Part shown: positions 12,199-24,582 of the stretch, one piece after another
Layout of the letters: each line of letters starts with the position of its first letter
Numbering within the stretch: position 1 is the first letter of the stretch
Notes under the pieces: model-generated
The model's input: the letters and a program-made list of their open reading frames with translations, nothing else
Told to the model about the DNA's origin: nothing
Databases searched by the model: none
NCBI GenBank assembly: GCA_022496185.1
Contig: WTXG01000034.1
Coordinates: forward strand, 1-64,000
Reading direction: 5' to 3'
DNA from: Multifurca ochricompacta
Lineage: Eukaryota; Basidiomycota; Agaricomycetes; Russulales; Russulaceae
Length of the DNA stretch: 64,000 bases
Program-made: the position numbers and the translations under genes

Positions 12199-12343
12199 AA
12201 CGTGTGTAAAACTTATGGGCTGAAGGGGCCCTCAGAGAAAGGACTAGGAACTTGGTTTGTAGGTACAATCTAACTAACAAAAACACCCCAAAGCGAGCAA
12301 GGCTCAAGCTTGATGGTGGTGGTTTGGGAGAAAGAAGGATGAT

Positions 12344-12359
12344 GGGTGGGGGTTGAGAT
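12344..12359. repeat. Right 16-bp TSD of the full-length LINE
   Basis: Exact copy of the sequence at 3095-3110. It marks the 5' end of the LINE at 12343. Confidence 0.9.
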
Positions 12360-12466
12360 GGATATGTCATTGGTAATGTTGAGCCGGTAACGGATCAGAG
12401 TTGGCCGGACCGGATCAGAGGTGACTGGAGTTGCCGGTACAAGACAGAGTTAAGTGGACATTGTAA

Positions 12467-12800
12467 TATACCTACTGACATTCCACTTGTTTGTTATGAT
12501 TACTTATGATTAAGATACAATCCTTCATGACCATAGCACAGCACACTCTTTACAGTATTTAAGGACATTATTTCTGTGTTGTACACTTCAGTTTTGACCA
12601 TTCACAACTGAAGTGAGTATTTACTTAGATTATCTTTACCATGTGTATAGCTAACATTACTTGCATAGTTATCTTGCTACCCATTTAGGTAAAGACTAAT
12701 TGATATATACAGTTTTGACCATTCACAACTGAATTATCTTGCTACCCGTTTAGGTAGTGCTTATCTAACCTCTGCTGTGTTCATCAGGTAAATCATGTGA
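12467..12800 (+). repeat. LTR-like remnant with CTTCAG hairpin
   Basis: The segment has a TATA-like CAGTATTTAAGGACAT followed by a short inverted repeat (CTTCAGTTTTGACCA ... AACTGAAG). The same arrangement recurs near 52700-52985 on plus and, inverted, at about 53430-53720. I read these as fragments of one LTR family, with the TATA box and the R region. No TG...CA ends with a TSD could be fixed. The flanking 12360-12466 and 12801-12920 hold nothing I recognise. Confidence 0.4.
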
Positions 12801-12920
12801 CAATATTACCGGGTCTTCTTTGTGAGCAGTTGTCATATCTCAGCAGCTCCAGTTTCCCTCTCTCCTGTTCCACAAGGGCCATACTAGTTTCTTGTACATG
12901 TATCCCTCTGGTCTTTGGTC

Positions 12921-13422
12921 TGATGAACAGGCATGTGCGTGCAGTGATACTGACTGTTGGATGTTAGCGTGTAAGGCTAGAGGGACAAGTTATACTTCAG
13001 AGGTGAAGGAAACTCTGTTATACTATACTACACACCTAGAGGGACAAGTTATCTACAAGAGACGGTTAGTCAAAGGTAAGGTAGTAAGTAGAGTAGGAAT
13101 GACTTACACTTCAGAGGTGAAGGAAACTCTGAAGTGTAAGAGACGAAACAGACACCCTTATATACACTTGAAGGGATGGTCTGTGCGCAATGGAATGCAC
13201 TAGAATCTACTACTGAGGGACAAAGGCCATTGGCCAGTGAGATATCACATGCTATACAGGATTACTAAGGTACATCAGTCAGCTGCTGCACATCGCGAGA
13301 AAGAAAGTAATAATGATATGGTAAAAAGTCCGAAACTCCGAATCAATATCTAATCTAATCTTGCACAGCTTAGACCCTAACCTAGATGCCTGAAGCACCT
13401 CAAGACACATGCTGTGTCAACA
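12921..13422 (-). repeat. Copia-1 3' LTR
   Basis: A 502-bp LTR from TGATGAACAGG to GTGTCAACA, related along its length to the two copia-2 LTRs at 17099 and 38651. It is followed by a purine-rich tract on the minus strand (TGGAGGGA), the expected polypurine tract. It is the 3' LTR because the element reads leftwards. Confidence 0.8.
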
Positions 13423-13628
13423 TCCCTCCATGATTAAGGCATCAGGTCAAAATGAGTTAAATGAGCATATCACCAATTAAGAGGCGTGAGAGTGAGTCGA
13501 CGAGAGGAGAGGAGTGATCTGAAGTGTGTTATGCAAACTGAAACACGTTCAGTCACACACCTCTTGCGTCACTCTCGAGGTCGACAACATGGACACTTCT
13601 AGTGTCACATTCGAGGTCGAGAATATAC

Positions 13629-16600
13629 TCATATAAGTCCAAGTCTAGTAACCATGTTTTCATGTGATGCTCTTGGTAGAGACTTTGTGAAGCCATCTGC
13701 CAGCATTTCACCAGTGGGAGTTCACACTAAATTGATTAGATGTGATTCAACATACTCCCTGATTGCATGGTACTTTATTGGTATGTGTTTTGACCGTCTT
13801 CCTGTGACAGGGTTTAATGCCAAGTCTACAGCACCCTTATTGTCACAATGGAGTTGTATGGGTGAAGTGACTTCATATCCCAATTCCTCCATAAATGTCC
13901 TATACCACGCAGCCTGATTGGAGGCCTCAGCTAGGCTCATGTATTCAGCTTCTGTGGTGGACTGTGCTACAGTCTTTTGCTTTCTAGAGCACCAGGATAT
14001 GGCTCCATTTGCAAGCATATAGACGTAGCCTGAAGTGGAGTGGCAGTCCTCTTGATCTCCCCATGAGGAATCTGCATAGCCATGAAGCCCACTCTCTTGA
14101 TTCCCTCCAGAATATCGCACCCTGTAGTTCATAGTAGCATTAAGGTACTTTAGAACATACTTTGCTAGGTGCAGATGATGTTGTGAAGGATTGGAAGCAT
14201 ATTGACTAAGGCGCGCAACAGCAAAGCTAATGTTGGGTCTGCTTCCAATCTGCACCCATAGCAGTGACCCCATTAGCTGTTGGTACTTCTTTATTTCTGA
14301 AGTAGATGCCTGGCCTTCAAACTTGACCAGATGTGCATCCGCGCTGGCAGGTAGGGGAGTGTATACTGGATTGGAATCCCTCATCCCAAACTTCTCAAGA
14401 ATAGACAAGACATAAGCTGCCTGATCAATTTTCAGCGTCTTGTTAGGATGATCTCTGGTGATGTTAACACCGAGATATGACTGGATTTCTCCCAGGTCAG
14501 TCATCTCATATCGGCTAGATAGAGATTCCTTCAGCCATGTTATCTTATCTTTTGAAGATCCAAGTATAGTGATGTCATCAACATAAAGAATGACGAAAAG
14601 TGAATCATCCCCCCCATGGTGATGATACACATATACTCCTGCATCAGAGTACATCCGAGTGAAGCCCAGTTCATTAAGAACTGCATGAAACTGAAGATTC
14701 CATGCCCAGGAGGCTTGTTTGAGGCCATATAATGCTTTTTGTAGCCTACAAACTTTGGACTCTTGTCCAGCAATGATGAAACCAATAGGTTGCTCCATAT
14801 AAATCTCCTCTTCCAGATCGCCATGAAGGAATGCCAATTTGACATCCATCTGGTGGATTTCCCAATCTTCTAGTGCAGCTAACACTAGCAATAAATGAAG
14901 TGATTCAAATCTGGCGACTGGGGAGAATGTTTCATCAAAGTCCACTCCTTCTATTTGAGTGAAACCTTTTGCCACAAGTCTAGCACGAAACCGTCCATCT
15001 GGTTTCAATTTAAAAACCCATTTGGATTTGACAGCCTTTCTTCCTTCAGGAAGATCTTCAAGGTGCCACACATTTAACTTATTTAAGGCATCTATTTCAT
15101 ATTGGCATGCCTCAAGCCATCAGCAGCATTATCAGACTGCATTGCCTCCTGAAAGGTCAGGGGGTCTCTGTAAGAGACACTGGCGGCATTTAACAGCACC
15201 ATGGTCCCAAGTCTGGATGAACCTTGCACAAACTCTGCATTATCCTCATTGTAAAAGTGAGGATTCAGACGACGTGAACGTCTTGGCATAACAATATCAA
15301 GATCTAAATCTTCTTGTATAGCCACTGACCGTCATTCAGAGCGTGGACTTTCCCTAGTAAAAACTGGTTGGGAAAGTCTGCCTTTAGGCTTTTTTGTTGA
15401 CTTTCTAATGGCACGAGTTCTGGTGGGGAGTTGGGAGGGTTCCATTATTTGGGATGATGGCGTCTGATAAATGGTGTCTGTGTGTGTGTCTACTTCATTA
15501 TGGGTGTGGTAGGCTCAGGATTTATTTGAGGAGGCTCCACTACCTCCTGTTCCTCAACCTCGGTATCCTTATACTCAGGATCCTGAGGAACTGTGGCTAT
15601 TGCTGGTGAGGGTTGGACAGACCCTCCTTCTACTGGAACAACTTGTTCCTTTCCTTTATCTCTGTTGTCCGCTACAGAGTGGGATGGGAAGGACTCTTCA
15701 TTAAACGTCACATCTCTGGATGAAACAAAGGACTGGGTATGTCTATCCCATAAGATATAGCCTTTGCTATTTGGCTCATACCCAACAAAGACGGCTTTTT
15801 TGGCTTTAGGATCCAATTTTTGCCGCTTGTTTTCTGGAACATGATAGTATGCTTCACAACCGAAGACTTTAAAATATGAGACATCTGGTATGTCCCCAAC
15901 CAGAAGCTCCAGCGGTGTCCTCCACTTGTTAGAACGGATGGGAGTTCTGTTATATATGTGACATGCTGTAGAGACAGTGCACTCCCAAAAGCCAAGAGAA
16001 AGCCCAGCATGATGAAGCATGCTAGTGGCTTTTTCCATTATGGTTCTATTGAACCTTTCAGCTCTTCCATTCTGTTGTGGGGAATATGGCATTGTAAGTT
16101 TATGCTCTATGCCAGCCTCACTTAGCAAGGACTTCAGCTCATTATTAATGTATTCGCCACCACGGTCTGTATGTAAGGTCTTTATTTTATTATTTGTTTT
16201 GTTTTCTAAAAATGCCTTAACATTTGCAAAGACTGATTTGAAGTAGTGTTTTGCTTTCATTGGAACAACTATAGCACTACGGCTAAAGTCATCTATGAAA
16301 GTGGTGAAGTATAAATGCCCTTGTATTGAGGTACATTGGAGTGGACCAACTAGATCACTATGAATGACCTCCAAGGGTGCTGAAGCTTGCTTATGAGAGG
16401 GAGGGAAAGGAAGGCGATGGGATTTCCCCATTTTGCAGCCATGACAAGGCTTTACTTCCTCTTGGCTATTTTTTAAACTGAGACACTTTATGGCCTCAGG
16501 AGCATATCTCTTTAGGGCTTGTTTAGACATGTGGCCCATTCTAAGATGCCAGGTATCAAGGCTGGTTGATGCAGTATTCAGGGTAGCGGTTGATTTATCC

Positions 16601-17098
16601 ACTATAGTCCCTTGGATCCAGTATAGATCCCCAGCCTTGATTCCTTCTGCTATTCTTTTTCCTTTATACTCTATTGCGACATTGTACTGATCAAATAAGA
16701 CCATACCGCCTCTGTTGGTGATATGACTTGTAGATAAGATGCAATTTCCTGCTGATGGCATGTAGAAGACATTGTTAAGTTCCAATATATAATTTTTATT
16801 GGTCCTTATATGAACGCTTCCTACTCCCTCTATGGGGACCACGGTTCCATCCGCCACTGTAACAGTATGTCCCAAATGAGGCAGATATTCATAGAAATCT
16901 GACTCAAAGGGTGTGAAGTGGGTGGTGGCACCGCTATCCATCATCCAGGCAAAGCCGTTGTCTTGGAAGATTTCTTCAGTTGCATTCAAGGTATAAAGTT
17001 TAATGTGAGGTGTCTCATGCACCTCCTGTATTCTTCCACTACCATTAACTATTGTAGCTACTTGGTGGGAAGATGATGGTGTACTGGCGCCTTGCGCC
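13629..17098 (-). pseudogene. Copia-1 pol: protease, integrase, RT, RNase H; 5'-truncated
   Basis: On the minus strand the order is protease (MMDSGATTHF, about 16930), integrase with its zinc finger and the DD35E region (HSDLVGPL, TDRGGEY), reverse transcriptase (YVDDITIL, about 14570-14600) and RNase H (HCDNKGAVDLA) to the TGA at 13629-13631. This order is diagnostic for Ty1/copia. One-base frame breaks occur near 15508 (CCC) and 15118. In-frame TGA codons are at 15332-15334 and 13722-13724. The gag end is missing: coding sequence stops abruptly at 17098, where the copia-2 LTR begins. Confidence 0.9.
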
Positions 17099-17597
17099 TG
17101 TTAAACAGGCATGAGGCGCAGCATACTGACTGTGGGTGTTAGTTGGTTAAACTAGACAAAGAAAGTTACTTCAGAGGTTAGAAGAACTCTATTAACTATA
17201 CTACTGACCTAGACAAAGAAAGTTCTACATAAGAACGTTAGTCTAATAGTAAAGTAGATAGTAAGAGGAACTTACACTTCAGAGGTTAGAAGAACTCTGA
17301 AGTGGAAGAGACGAAACAGACACCCTTATATACAATCCAAGGGATGGTCTGTGCACTGGGAATAAGTCCACAAGTGCTGGACAAAGTCCAAACAATAAAC
17401 ATGAGAGAGAAAGGCCATTGGCCAATACAGAAATCACATGTTACATGGTGTATCAGTCAGCTACTGCGGAATGTGAGAAAGAAAGTAATAATGATAATGT
17501 AAATAGTCCGAAACTCCGGTATCTAATCTAATCTACAAAGCAGCTAATCTGATCACCTGATGCCTGAAGCATCACCAAACATCTTCTGTGTTCAACA
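17099..17597 (-). repeat. Copia-2 3' LTR
   Basis: A 499-bp LTR from TGTTAAACAGG to GTGTTCAACA, nearly identical to the one at 38651-39152. It cuts into copia-1 coding sequence at 17098. Confidence 0.85.
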
Positions 17598-17858
17598 TCC
17601 CTCCATGCTGAAGGCATCTGGTCATGGATGGGAAATGAATTGGATGAGCACACTGCCATCACAATTGAATGAGCATATCGCCAGCCAGAGATCCAACTTC
17701 TCTAACTCTCAAGTGCAGGTTGTGAGCTTTGCGTACGAGTTGTAGATTCTCTTATGCAAACTCACACCACTTGCGTCACTCTCGAGGTCGAGAACATGCT
17801 CATATGGCATGGTGGGAAAGTGAAACTGGTATTCCAAGTCTCCAGATTCCAGCTCTTC

Positions 17859-20800
17859 TCATTCCAGCATAAGTCCAAGTCCATTTACCATGGTTTCAAA
17901 TGATGCTCTTGGTAGAGACTTAGTGAAGCCATCTGCCAGCATCTCACCTGTGGGGGTTCGCACTAACTCAATTATGTGTGATTCAATGTACCCCCTAATG
18001 GCATGGTACTTGATGGGAATATGCTTTGACTGCCTTCCTGTGACTGGGTTTAATGCCAAATCTACGGCACCCTTATTGTCACAGTGGAGTAGTATAGGGG
18101 AGGATACCTCATACCCTAGTTCCTCCATAAAAGTCCTATACCACGCTGCCTGATTTGCAGCCTCAGAGAGACTCATATATTCAGCCTCAGTGGTGGACTG
18201 TGCTACTGTTTTCTGTTTTCTGGAACACCAAGAAATGGCACCATTTGCAAGGAAAAACACGTAGCCTGAGGTAGAGTGGCAGTCCTCTTGATCTCCCCAT
18301 GAGGAATCTGCAAAGCCATGAAGGCCACTCTCCCCATTCCCTCCAGAATACCGCAACTTGTAGTCTTTTGTACTATTAAGATACTTTAGGACATATTTTG
18401 CAAGTCGCATATGATTCTGAGAGGGGTTGGAAGCGTATTGACTAAGGCGCGCCACAGCAAAACTGATGTCGGGTCTGCTTCCAATCTGCACCCATAGCAG
18501 AGACCCCATCAGCTGTTGGTACTTCTTTATGTCAGAAGTAGATGCCTGGCCTTCAAACTTGACCAGATGTACATCAGCGCCAGAGGGAAGAGGAGTATAT
18601 ACTCGGTTGGAATCCCTCATCCCAAACTTCTCAATAATAGATAAAACGTAGGCTGCTTGGTCAATCTCCAGTGTCTTGTTAGGACGATCCCTGGTGATGT
18701 TAACTCCAAGGTATGACTGGATTTCTCCCAAGTCAGTCATCTCATATCAACTAGATAGTGATGACTTCAGCCACGTTATCTTATCATTGGAAGATCCAAG
18801 TATAGTAATGTCATCTACATAGAGAATGACATAAAGTGAATCATCCCCCTCCTTTTGATGAAACACATATACTCCTGCATCAGAGTACGTCCGAGTAAAG
18901 CCTAGTTCATTAAGAACTCCATGGAACTGAAGGTTCCACGCTCGGGAGGCTTGTTTGAGGCCATATAATGCTTTTTGTAGCCTACAAACTTTGGACTCTT
19001 GACCAGCAACAACGAAACCAGCTGGTTGCTCCATGTATATCTCTTCATCCAGATCACCATGTAGGAATGCCGATTTGACATCCATCTGGTGGATTTCCCA
19101 ATCCTCTAGCGTAGCTAGCGCTAGTAGTAATCTGAGTGATTCAAATCTGGCGACTGGAGAGAAAGTTTCGTCAAAGTCCACTCCTTCTACTTGGGTGAAC
19201 CCTTTTGCCACGAGCCTAGCACGAAACCATCCATCTGGTTTCAGCTTAAAAACCCATTTTGATTTGACAGCCTTTCTTCCTTTTGGAAGATCCTCAAGGC
19301 GCCAAACATCTAGTTTATCTAAGGCATCAATTTCATATTTACATGCCTCAAGCCATTCACTGGCATTGTCAGACTGCATTGCCTCCTGAAAAGTCAGGGG
19401 GTCTCTATAAGAGACACCTGCGGCATTTAGCAATTCCATGTGTCCAAGTCTGGAAGAACCCTGCACGAACTCAGCATTATCCTCATTATAAAATCGAGGA
19501 TTCATTCGACGTGAACGTTTAGGATGGGCAGTATCAAGATCTAAATCTTCCTGCACAGCCTTGTCACGTTGCTGAGAGCGTGGACTTTCCCTAGTAAATA
19601 CTGGCTGGGAAATTTTGCCAACAATCTTTTTCTTAGATTGTCTTTTGGCACGGGTTCTTTCAGGCAGTTCTGATGGTTCCATGACTTGAGATGGAGGCGT
19701 CTGATAGATAGTGACATCATGTGTGTCTTCTCTTTCGGGTGTGGTAGGCTCAGGATTTATTGAGGAGGTTCCACTACCTCCTGTTCCTCAACCTCGGTGT
19801 CCTTGTCTTCAGGAGCCTGAGGAACTGTGGCTGTTGTTGGTTGAGGCTGGACAGGCCTCTCAACTTCTAGAACAAAAGGTGTAACTTTTTCCTTTTGCTT
19901 TCCCTTGCTGTCCTTGGCAAGGTTGGATGGGAAGGACCCTTCATCAAATGTCACATCTCTTGACAATACGAAGGATCGAGTATGCATATCCCAAAGTAAA
20001 TATCCTTTTGAGTGGGGTGCATACCCAACAAAGACTGTTTCCCTGGCTTTATGATCCAGTTTACGTCTTTTGTCCTCTGGGACAGTGTAGTAGGCTAAGC
20101 AGCCAAATATTTTAAAGTAAGAAACATCTGGAATGTCCCCATCCAGAAGTTCAAGCGGTGTCCTCCACTTATTAGAGCAGATTGGCGTTCTATTGTATAT
20201 GTGACAGGCTGTTCGCACTGCACATTCCCAGAAACCAAGGGAAAGACCAGCATGATGCAGCATACTGGTGGCCTTTTCCATAATGGTTCTGTTGAACCTT
20301 TCAGCCCTTCCATTCTGTTGTGGGGAGTATGGCATTGTCAATTTATGCTCTATGCCAGCCTGCTCAAGTATTGACTTCAGCTCCCTATTAACAAATTCGC
20401 CACCTCAGTCTGTATGTAAGGTCTTTATTTTCCTGTCTGTTTTATTTTCCAGGAACGCCTTAATATTACAGAAGACCGATGTAAATTCACTTTTAGCTTT
20501 CATAGCAACAACTAAAGCAGTTCTGCTAAAGTTGTCTATGAAGGTGGTGAAGTATAGGTTCCCTTGAATTGAAGTGGATTGCAAAGGACCAACTAGGTCA
20601 CTATGAATGACTTCCAAGGGTGCTGAAGCTCTCTTTTGAGAGGGAGGGAATGGAAGATGGTGTGATTTTCCCATTTCACAGCCATAACATGGCTTGTCTT
20701 CCACTTGGCTATTATCAATACTAAGGCCTTTTACAGCCTTAGGAGCATGTCTTTTAAGGGCCTCTTTTGACATATGACCCATGCGCAAATGCCAGGTATC

Positions 20801-21005
20801 AAGGCTACTTGATGCAGATTTGTGGGAAGCAGTATTTAAATTCTGCATAGTTTTCCCAAAGACCCAATAGAGTTCCATAGCCTTGATACCTTCCGCTATA
20901 ATTGTATTATTGTACTTTATTTTGACCTCAGATGGAGAAAATTCCACTGAGCCACCCTTGTCTGTGATGCAGCTTGTTGACAGTATTCTCTCACTGCCAG
21001 GCATG
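17859..21005 (-). pseudogene. Copia-2 pol, C-terminal part: integrase, RT, RNase H
   Basis: This continues the protease frame from the other side of gypsy-1. It shows the integrase zinc finger, an integrase core with TD then TGA at the usual TDRGGEF, the RT with YVDDITIL, and RNase H with HCDNKGAVDLA, ending at 17859. The defects are TGA codons at 20405-20407 and 18747-18749 and a one-base frame break near 19758. It is clearly related to copia-1 along its whole length, so both belong to one family. Confidence 0.9.
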
Positions 21006-21010
21006 TAAAA
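21006..21010. repeat. 5-bp TSD of gypsy-1
   Basis: TAAAA, repeated at 36500-36504. Confidence 0.85.
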
Positions 21011-21604
21011 TGTTACAAACCCTGCTGCGTCGTCTTATTCTCATTTCCATCACATGACATGTTGTTTGACTCTGTTTATCCCTTTGTTGACTGTATTATG
21101 ACTTCCTTTGTACCTATTTGTTCCTTATCTTCGACTCAAGGCTGTGCTTATCTCTGACTCATATTTTACACAAGAACGCTTATGTATTTTCCCACCAGAA
21201 TCACGACTATACCGGATTCATCTACATATATTCTCACCTGGCCCACATTGACTCCATTCCCCATTTAGTTACATTACGACTTTGTTGATACATCGAGTAC
21301 GGTACTCCGATTTAGACTCCGATCTCTATTACGTATATAAGGCCTGTCTAGATAGCCTGTATACCTTAGACTCGACTTCTTAATTGACTTGGTGCATTAC
21401 CTTCTGGGTGATTCCTAAGACCCGACTCTTGAATCGTCTCAGTGCTTTTGGCACTTCTCCGCTCACCAGTACTAAGGGATTAGCTCCTTGGTATTGACTT
21501 CTCACCCGAACTCCATGTACTTGAAAGACAGTATACACCTGACCTCGTAGTTCCGCTATGCGACTCATCACATGTTGTGACGAACGCCCGCACCAGGCGT
21601 TACA
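21011..21604 (+). repeat. Gypsy-1 5' LTR
   Basis: 594 bp from TGTTACAAACC to GCGTTACA. A TATA box (GTATATAAG) lies at 21333-21341. About 34 nt after the box begins the 11-nt AGACTCGACTT (21368-21378), which is complementary to the primer-binding site at 21607-21617. Confidence 0.9.
21368..21378 (+). promoter_or_regulatory. Predicted gypsy-1 RNA 5' end (self-priming arm)
   Basis: AGACTCGACTT sits where transcription should start, about 34 nt after the start of the TATA box. It is the exact reverse complement of the sequence two bases inside the 5' LTR. This is the arrangement used by Tf1/sushi-type elements that prime from their own RNA 5' end. Confidence 0.7.
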
Positions 21605-21606
21605 TT

Positions 21607-21617
21607 AAGTCGAGTCT
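21607..21617 (+). promoter_or_regulatory. Gypsy-1 primer-binding site, self-priming type
   Basis: AAGTCGAGTCT starts two bases after the 5' LTR. There is no TGG-starting tRNA complement here. Confidence 0.7.
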
Positions 21618-21626
21618 CTCCCCACC

Positions 21627-23151
21627 GTGGCTTCATCCAGCCGCAGTCAGACCTTGCACAACGAGGAACTCATCGACCGCTGAGACGAGGATAATCTTTC
21701 ACAACAAGTCCTTGGCTCTGCTGTCTGGAAAGACTTTGAAACCGAGTTTGGATACTACGTCTATCACGACGACCAGTACCAGCCAGTTGAATACGACGAA
21801 CAGAAGAGGGTCTGGTACCATATCCGTTACTCTCGAAGCCATCGTTCCTGGGTTACCACAGGACCCGCCCCACCAGAGTATGGCCTAGGACCTTGGAGAG
21901 AAAATCCTCCAGCCATCATCACAGATTCAGAACCCAAAGAATATATTGAAGAAAGCAGCGAAGACGCACAAGTCATAGCCACAGATTTTACGGCTCAGAC
22001 AGTTGCACCCGAGAGTACTACATTCAGAACAACTGCTTTAGTCTCTCCCCAGATTATACGACAAACCTCAGACACCCCGACCATTACCTATCCAACGATG
22101 TCCACGATCGCTGCACAGTTACCCACCCCGCTCCAGTTGTCCCCGCTCCAACCTTCCCCCTCCATCAGGACACCTTACGGGAGTCCTGCCGACAACATTC
22201 ACTGGTGACCGATCCCAGAGCAAGAAGTTCATGCTCGAGTTCGAGACGTTCAAAAACTTCAACCATGACGTCCTGCAGATCGTAAACCCTTTCCAACGAA
22301 CCAACCTCTTCCTCTCGCTTATCAGAGGAGATTCCGTTGATGATTGGACAATGGAGCAGATCGAATGGCTGAATGACAGAGTTACAGCCGGAACCAGAAC
22401 CACAGACGAGGATCTGTGGGATACAGTGGCGCAAAGATTTAAAGACGCCTTCACAGATGGGCAGGCCAAACAGAAGGCTGCCAGAGAATTAAAGTCCCTT
22501 AAAATGGAGAGAGGGGATTTAGATGGCTATGTGGCCAAATTCCGCAACCTGGCCAAGAGAGCAGGGTACAATGTGAATGAAGAGGCAACGCTTGACCTCT
22601 TCTCCCAGGGATTGCCTAACCCCCTGGTGAAGAATATCATTCAATTCCATCACCCTGAGTCATGGAGCCAGTGGACGAGTGCTGCTAGAACGCAGCAGCA
22701 GGATTATTTGGACTTCCAAACGCGATTTGGAGTCGACACGAAAAAAGGCAGAACTCGTGATCAGTGGAAGGCAGCATTTGGGGTGAAACCTACCCACCTA
22801 GAGACCCCAATGCTATGGACACGTCGGCAGACCGTACCAAGGCCATGCAGCCCTTACCAACAATGAAAAGAGAAGTCTCATGAAGGAAGGGCGTTGCTTT
22901 CATTGCTGAGCACAAGGGCATATGTCACGACTCTGCCCAAAGAAAACAGTCCGAGCCGCAGAAGCAACGGTAGCTGCCACCGCCACGACACCGCCAGTAC
23001 AGAACCTACCAACCCCAGTAAAAGAGAACCCGGCAACTGCCCCAAAGACTAAAGAACAGAAGGCAGCAGCAATCTGGGAACATATGATGAACAAGATGAG
23101 GCAGTGCGCGCCTTGATCGTCGACAAGGCCTTTGGCCAAAAGGATTTTTGA
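21627..23151 (+). pseudogene. Gypsy-1 gag
   Basis: The aligned start is a GTG (21627) in both gypsy elements, so the true initiation site is unclear. An N-terminal acidic region is followed by a capsid-like region (FNHDVLQIVNPFQRTN) and a CCHC knuckle (CFHC then TGA, AQGHMSRLC), and gag ends at GAT TTT TGA. Defects are TGA codons at 21681-21683 and 22907-22909 and several frame shifts. Pol begins in the -1 frame across the T5 run at the gag end, exactly as in gypsy-2. Confidence 0.8.
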
Positions 23152-23968
23152 TTGGCTCGACCCCATCGGCCTGGGCAAGAGCACTCCATGTAACTTCTGT
23201 GTACACTAGTCGTTTCAAGTCATTAAAAATACCAGTACATTTTGAAACCAAACAGAAGACGGCCAACAGACGAATATTGATCGATTCTGGAGCTACAGAC
23301 AACTTCATTAGTCAACGACTCCAGAGGACGCTAGGGTTGGGGACGCAGTTACTCCCCAAGAGAAAAACATTTGGAACATAGATGGAACAGCTAACAAAGC
23401 TGGGAAAATCACACATTGCTGTGATTTAGAAGTGCAGGTTGGGGAGCGAACGAAGCAGCTTCGCTTCCTCATCACAGACCTAGGAGAGGAGGATATGGTT
23501 CTAGGATACCCATGGCTGGCAGCATTCGAACCCAAGATCAACTGGGCAGAAGCCACCATGGATAAAGATTTTTATCCTGTCATCATTACGTCCCTCAGAT
23601 ACGACTACGCTGCACGACACCCCATTGTCATGGGATCGGCCATCACCTGGAGTGATGTAGAACCTGTGGATCAGGTGTATTGTTATGTTATGAAAGCATC
23701 AGAACTGGCCCAGGCAGAGGCGCAGAAGAACCCAGAAAAGACATTTGAAGAAGCAGTCCCAGTAGAGTATCATTGCCATTGGAAGGTCTTTTCAGAGGAA
23801 GAGTCACAACACTTCCCTCCCTCTTGACCTTGGGATCATGCCATTGACTTCATCCCGGACGCCCCGCGATCAGTAGACTGTAAAATCTACCCCCTGTCAC
23901 AGCCAGAGAAGGAGGCGCTCTCTACCTTCCTGGAAGAACACTTGGAAAAAGGATATATACGACCCTCA
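23143..23968 (+). pseudogene. Gypsy-1 pol part 1: protease and start of RT
   Basis: An aspartic protease with LIDSGATDNFIS (near 23284) is followed by the linker LGYPWLAAFEPKINW and the first residues of the reverse transcriptase. Frame breaks occur near 23360 and TGA at 23825-23827. Gypsy-2 interrupts it at 23973; the rest resumes at 31434. Confidence 0.85.
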
Positions 23969-23973
23969 AACTT

Positions 23974-24551
23974 TGTTACGTCCGGTGTGAGACGTTCTGC
24001 ATGACTTGTGTGACAGCGTTACGTGTGTTCAGATAAGAGGTCAATAAGGCCTCTTGGAGCTTTAAGGATGGATGAGTCAAAGTCAGCGGGGCTGCTCCCG
24101 AGTGACAATGTTGAGCGGAAAGTGCCAAAAGCACTGAGACGGTCGAGCCAAAGGTTTCAAGGGAAAGTCCAGAAGACAAACACCGATGTATTCAATAAGT
24201 CGAGTCTGAGGTCTACAAGGTAGTTACAGTGGACTTATATACGTAATCGAATGGGTGTCTATAGATAAGATAACAGAGTCAAGTGGGTCCGAATATACGA
24301 AAGCGGAGGGCGTAAAGCCTGGCTTCTGATAGGGGATTAAGTAAGTGTCCGGTTGTAAAGATAAGGGATGAGATAAGGGTCCAAGCACAAGTACAGTAAC
24401 ACAAACATAGACAAAGGCAATCACGGGGAAGGGAGCAGGGCACGTGAAGGATCCCACGATGGAGACGTGATCTGATAATGTAAAGTGGGCGGCAAGGAGG
24501 GGTCGTTGTTAGGTAGGAGAAAGAAAGTCGGAAAAGACGGGGTTCATAACA
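23974..24551 (-). repeat. Gypsy-2 3' LTR
   Basis: 578 bp from TGTTACGTCCGG to GTTCATAACA. It pairs with 30857-31428, from which it differs by small indels and substitutions. Confidence 0.9.
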
Positions 24552-24582
24552 TCACCCCCTCTTCTGGTTCTAGCAGACCCAG

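Larger units (their letters stand above)
3111..12343 (-). mobile_element. Full-length Tad-like LINE with two ORFs
   Basis: This is a non-LTR retrotransposon on the minus strand. It is bounded by a perfect 16-bp TSD and ends in a 15-16-nt poly-A tract, seen as poly-T from 3111. It has a 145-nt 5' leader, an ORF1 with zinc knuckles, and an ORF2 with endonuclease, reverse transcriptase and RNase H regions. Without the hAT-type element at 4213-5677 and its TSD it is about 7.8 kb. An RNase H region after the reverse transcriptase agrees with the Tad/I-like lineages common in basidiomycetes; the exact clade is inference. Four in-frame TGA stops make this copy non-autonomous. Confidence 0.9.

Noticed and set aside
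13722..21004. Two separate tandem copia genes of the host
   Set aside because: Both have LTRs and the copia domain order and are full of stops and frame breaks; they are retrotransposons.
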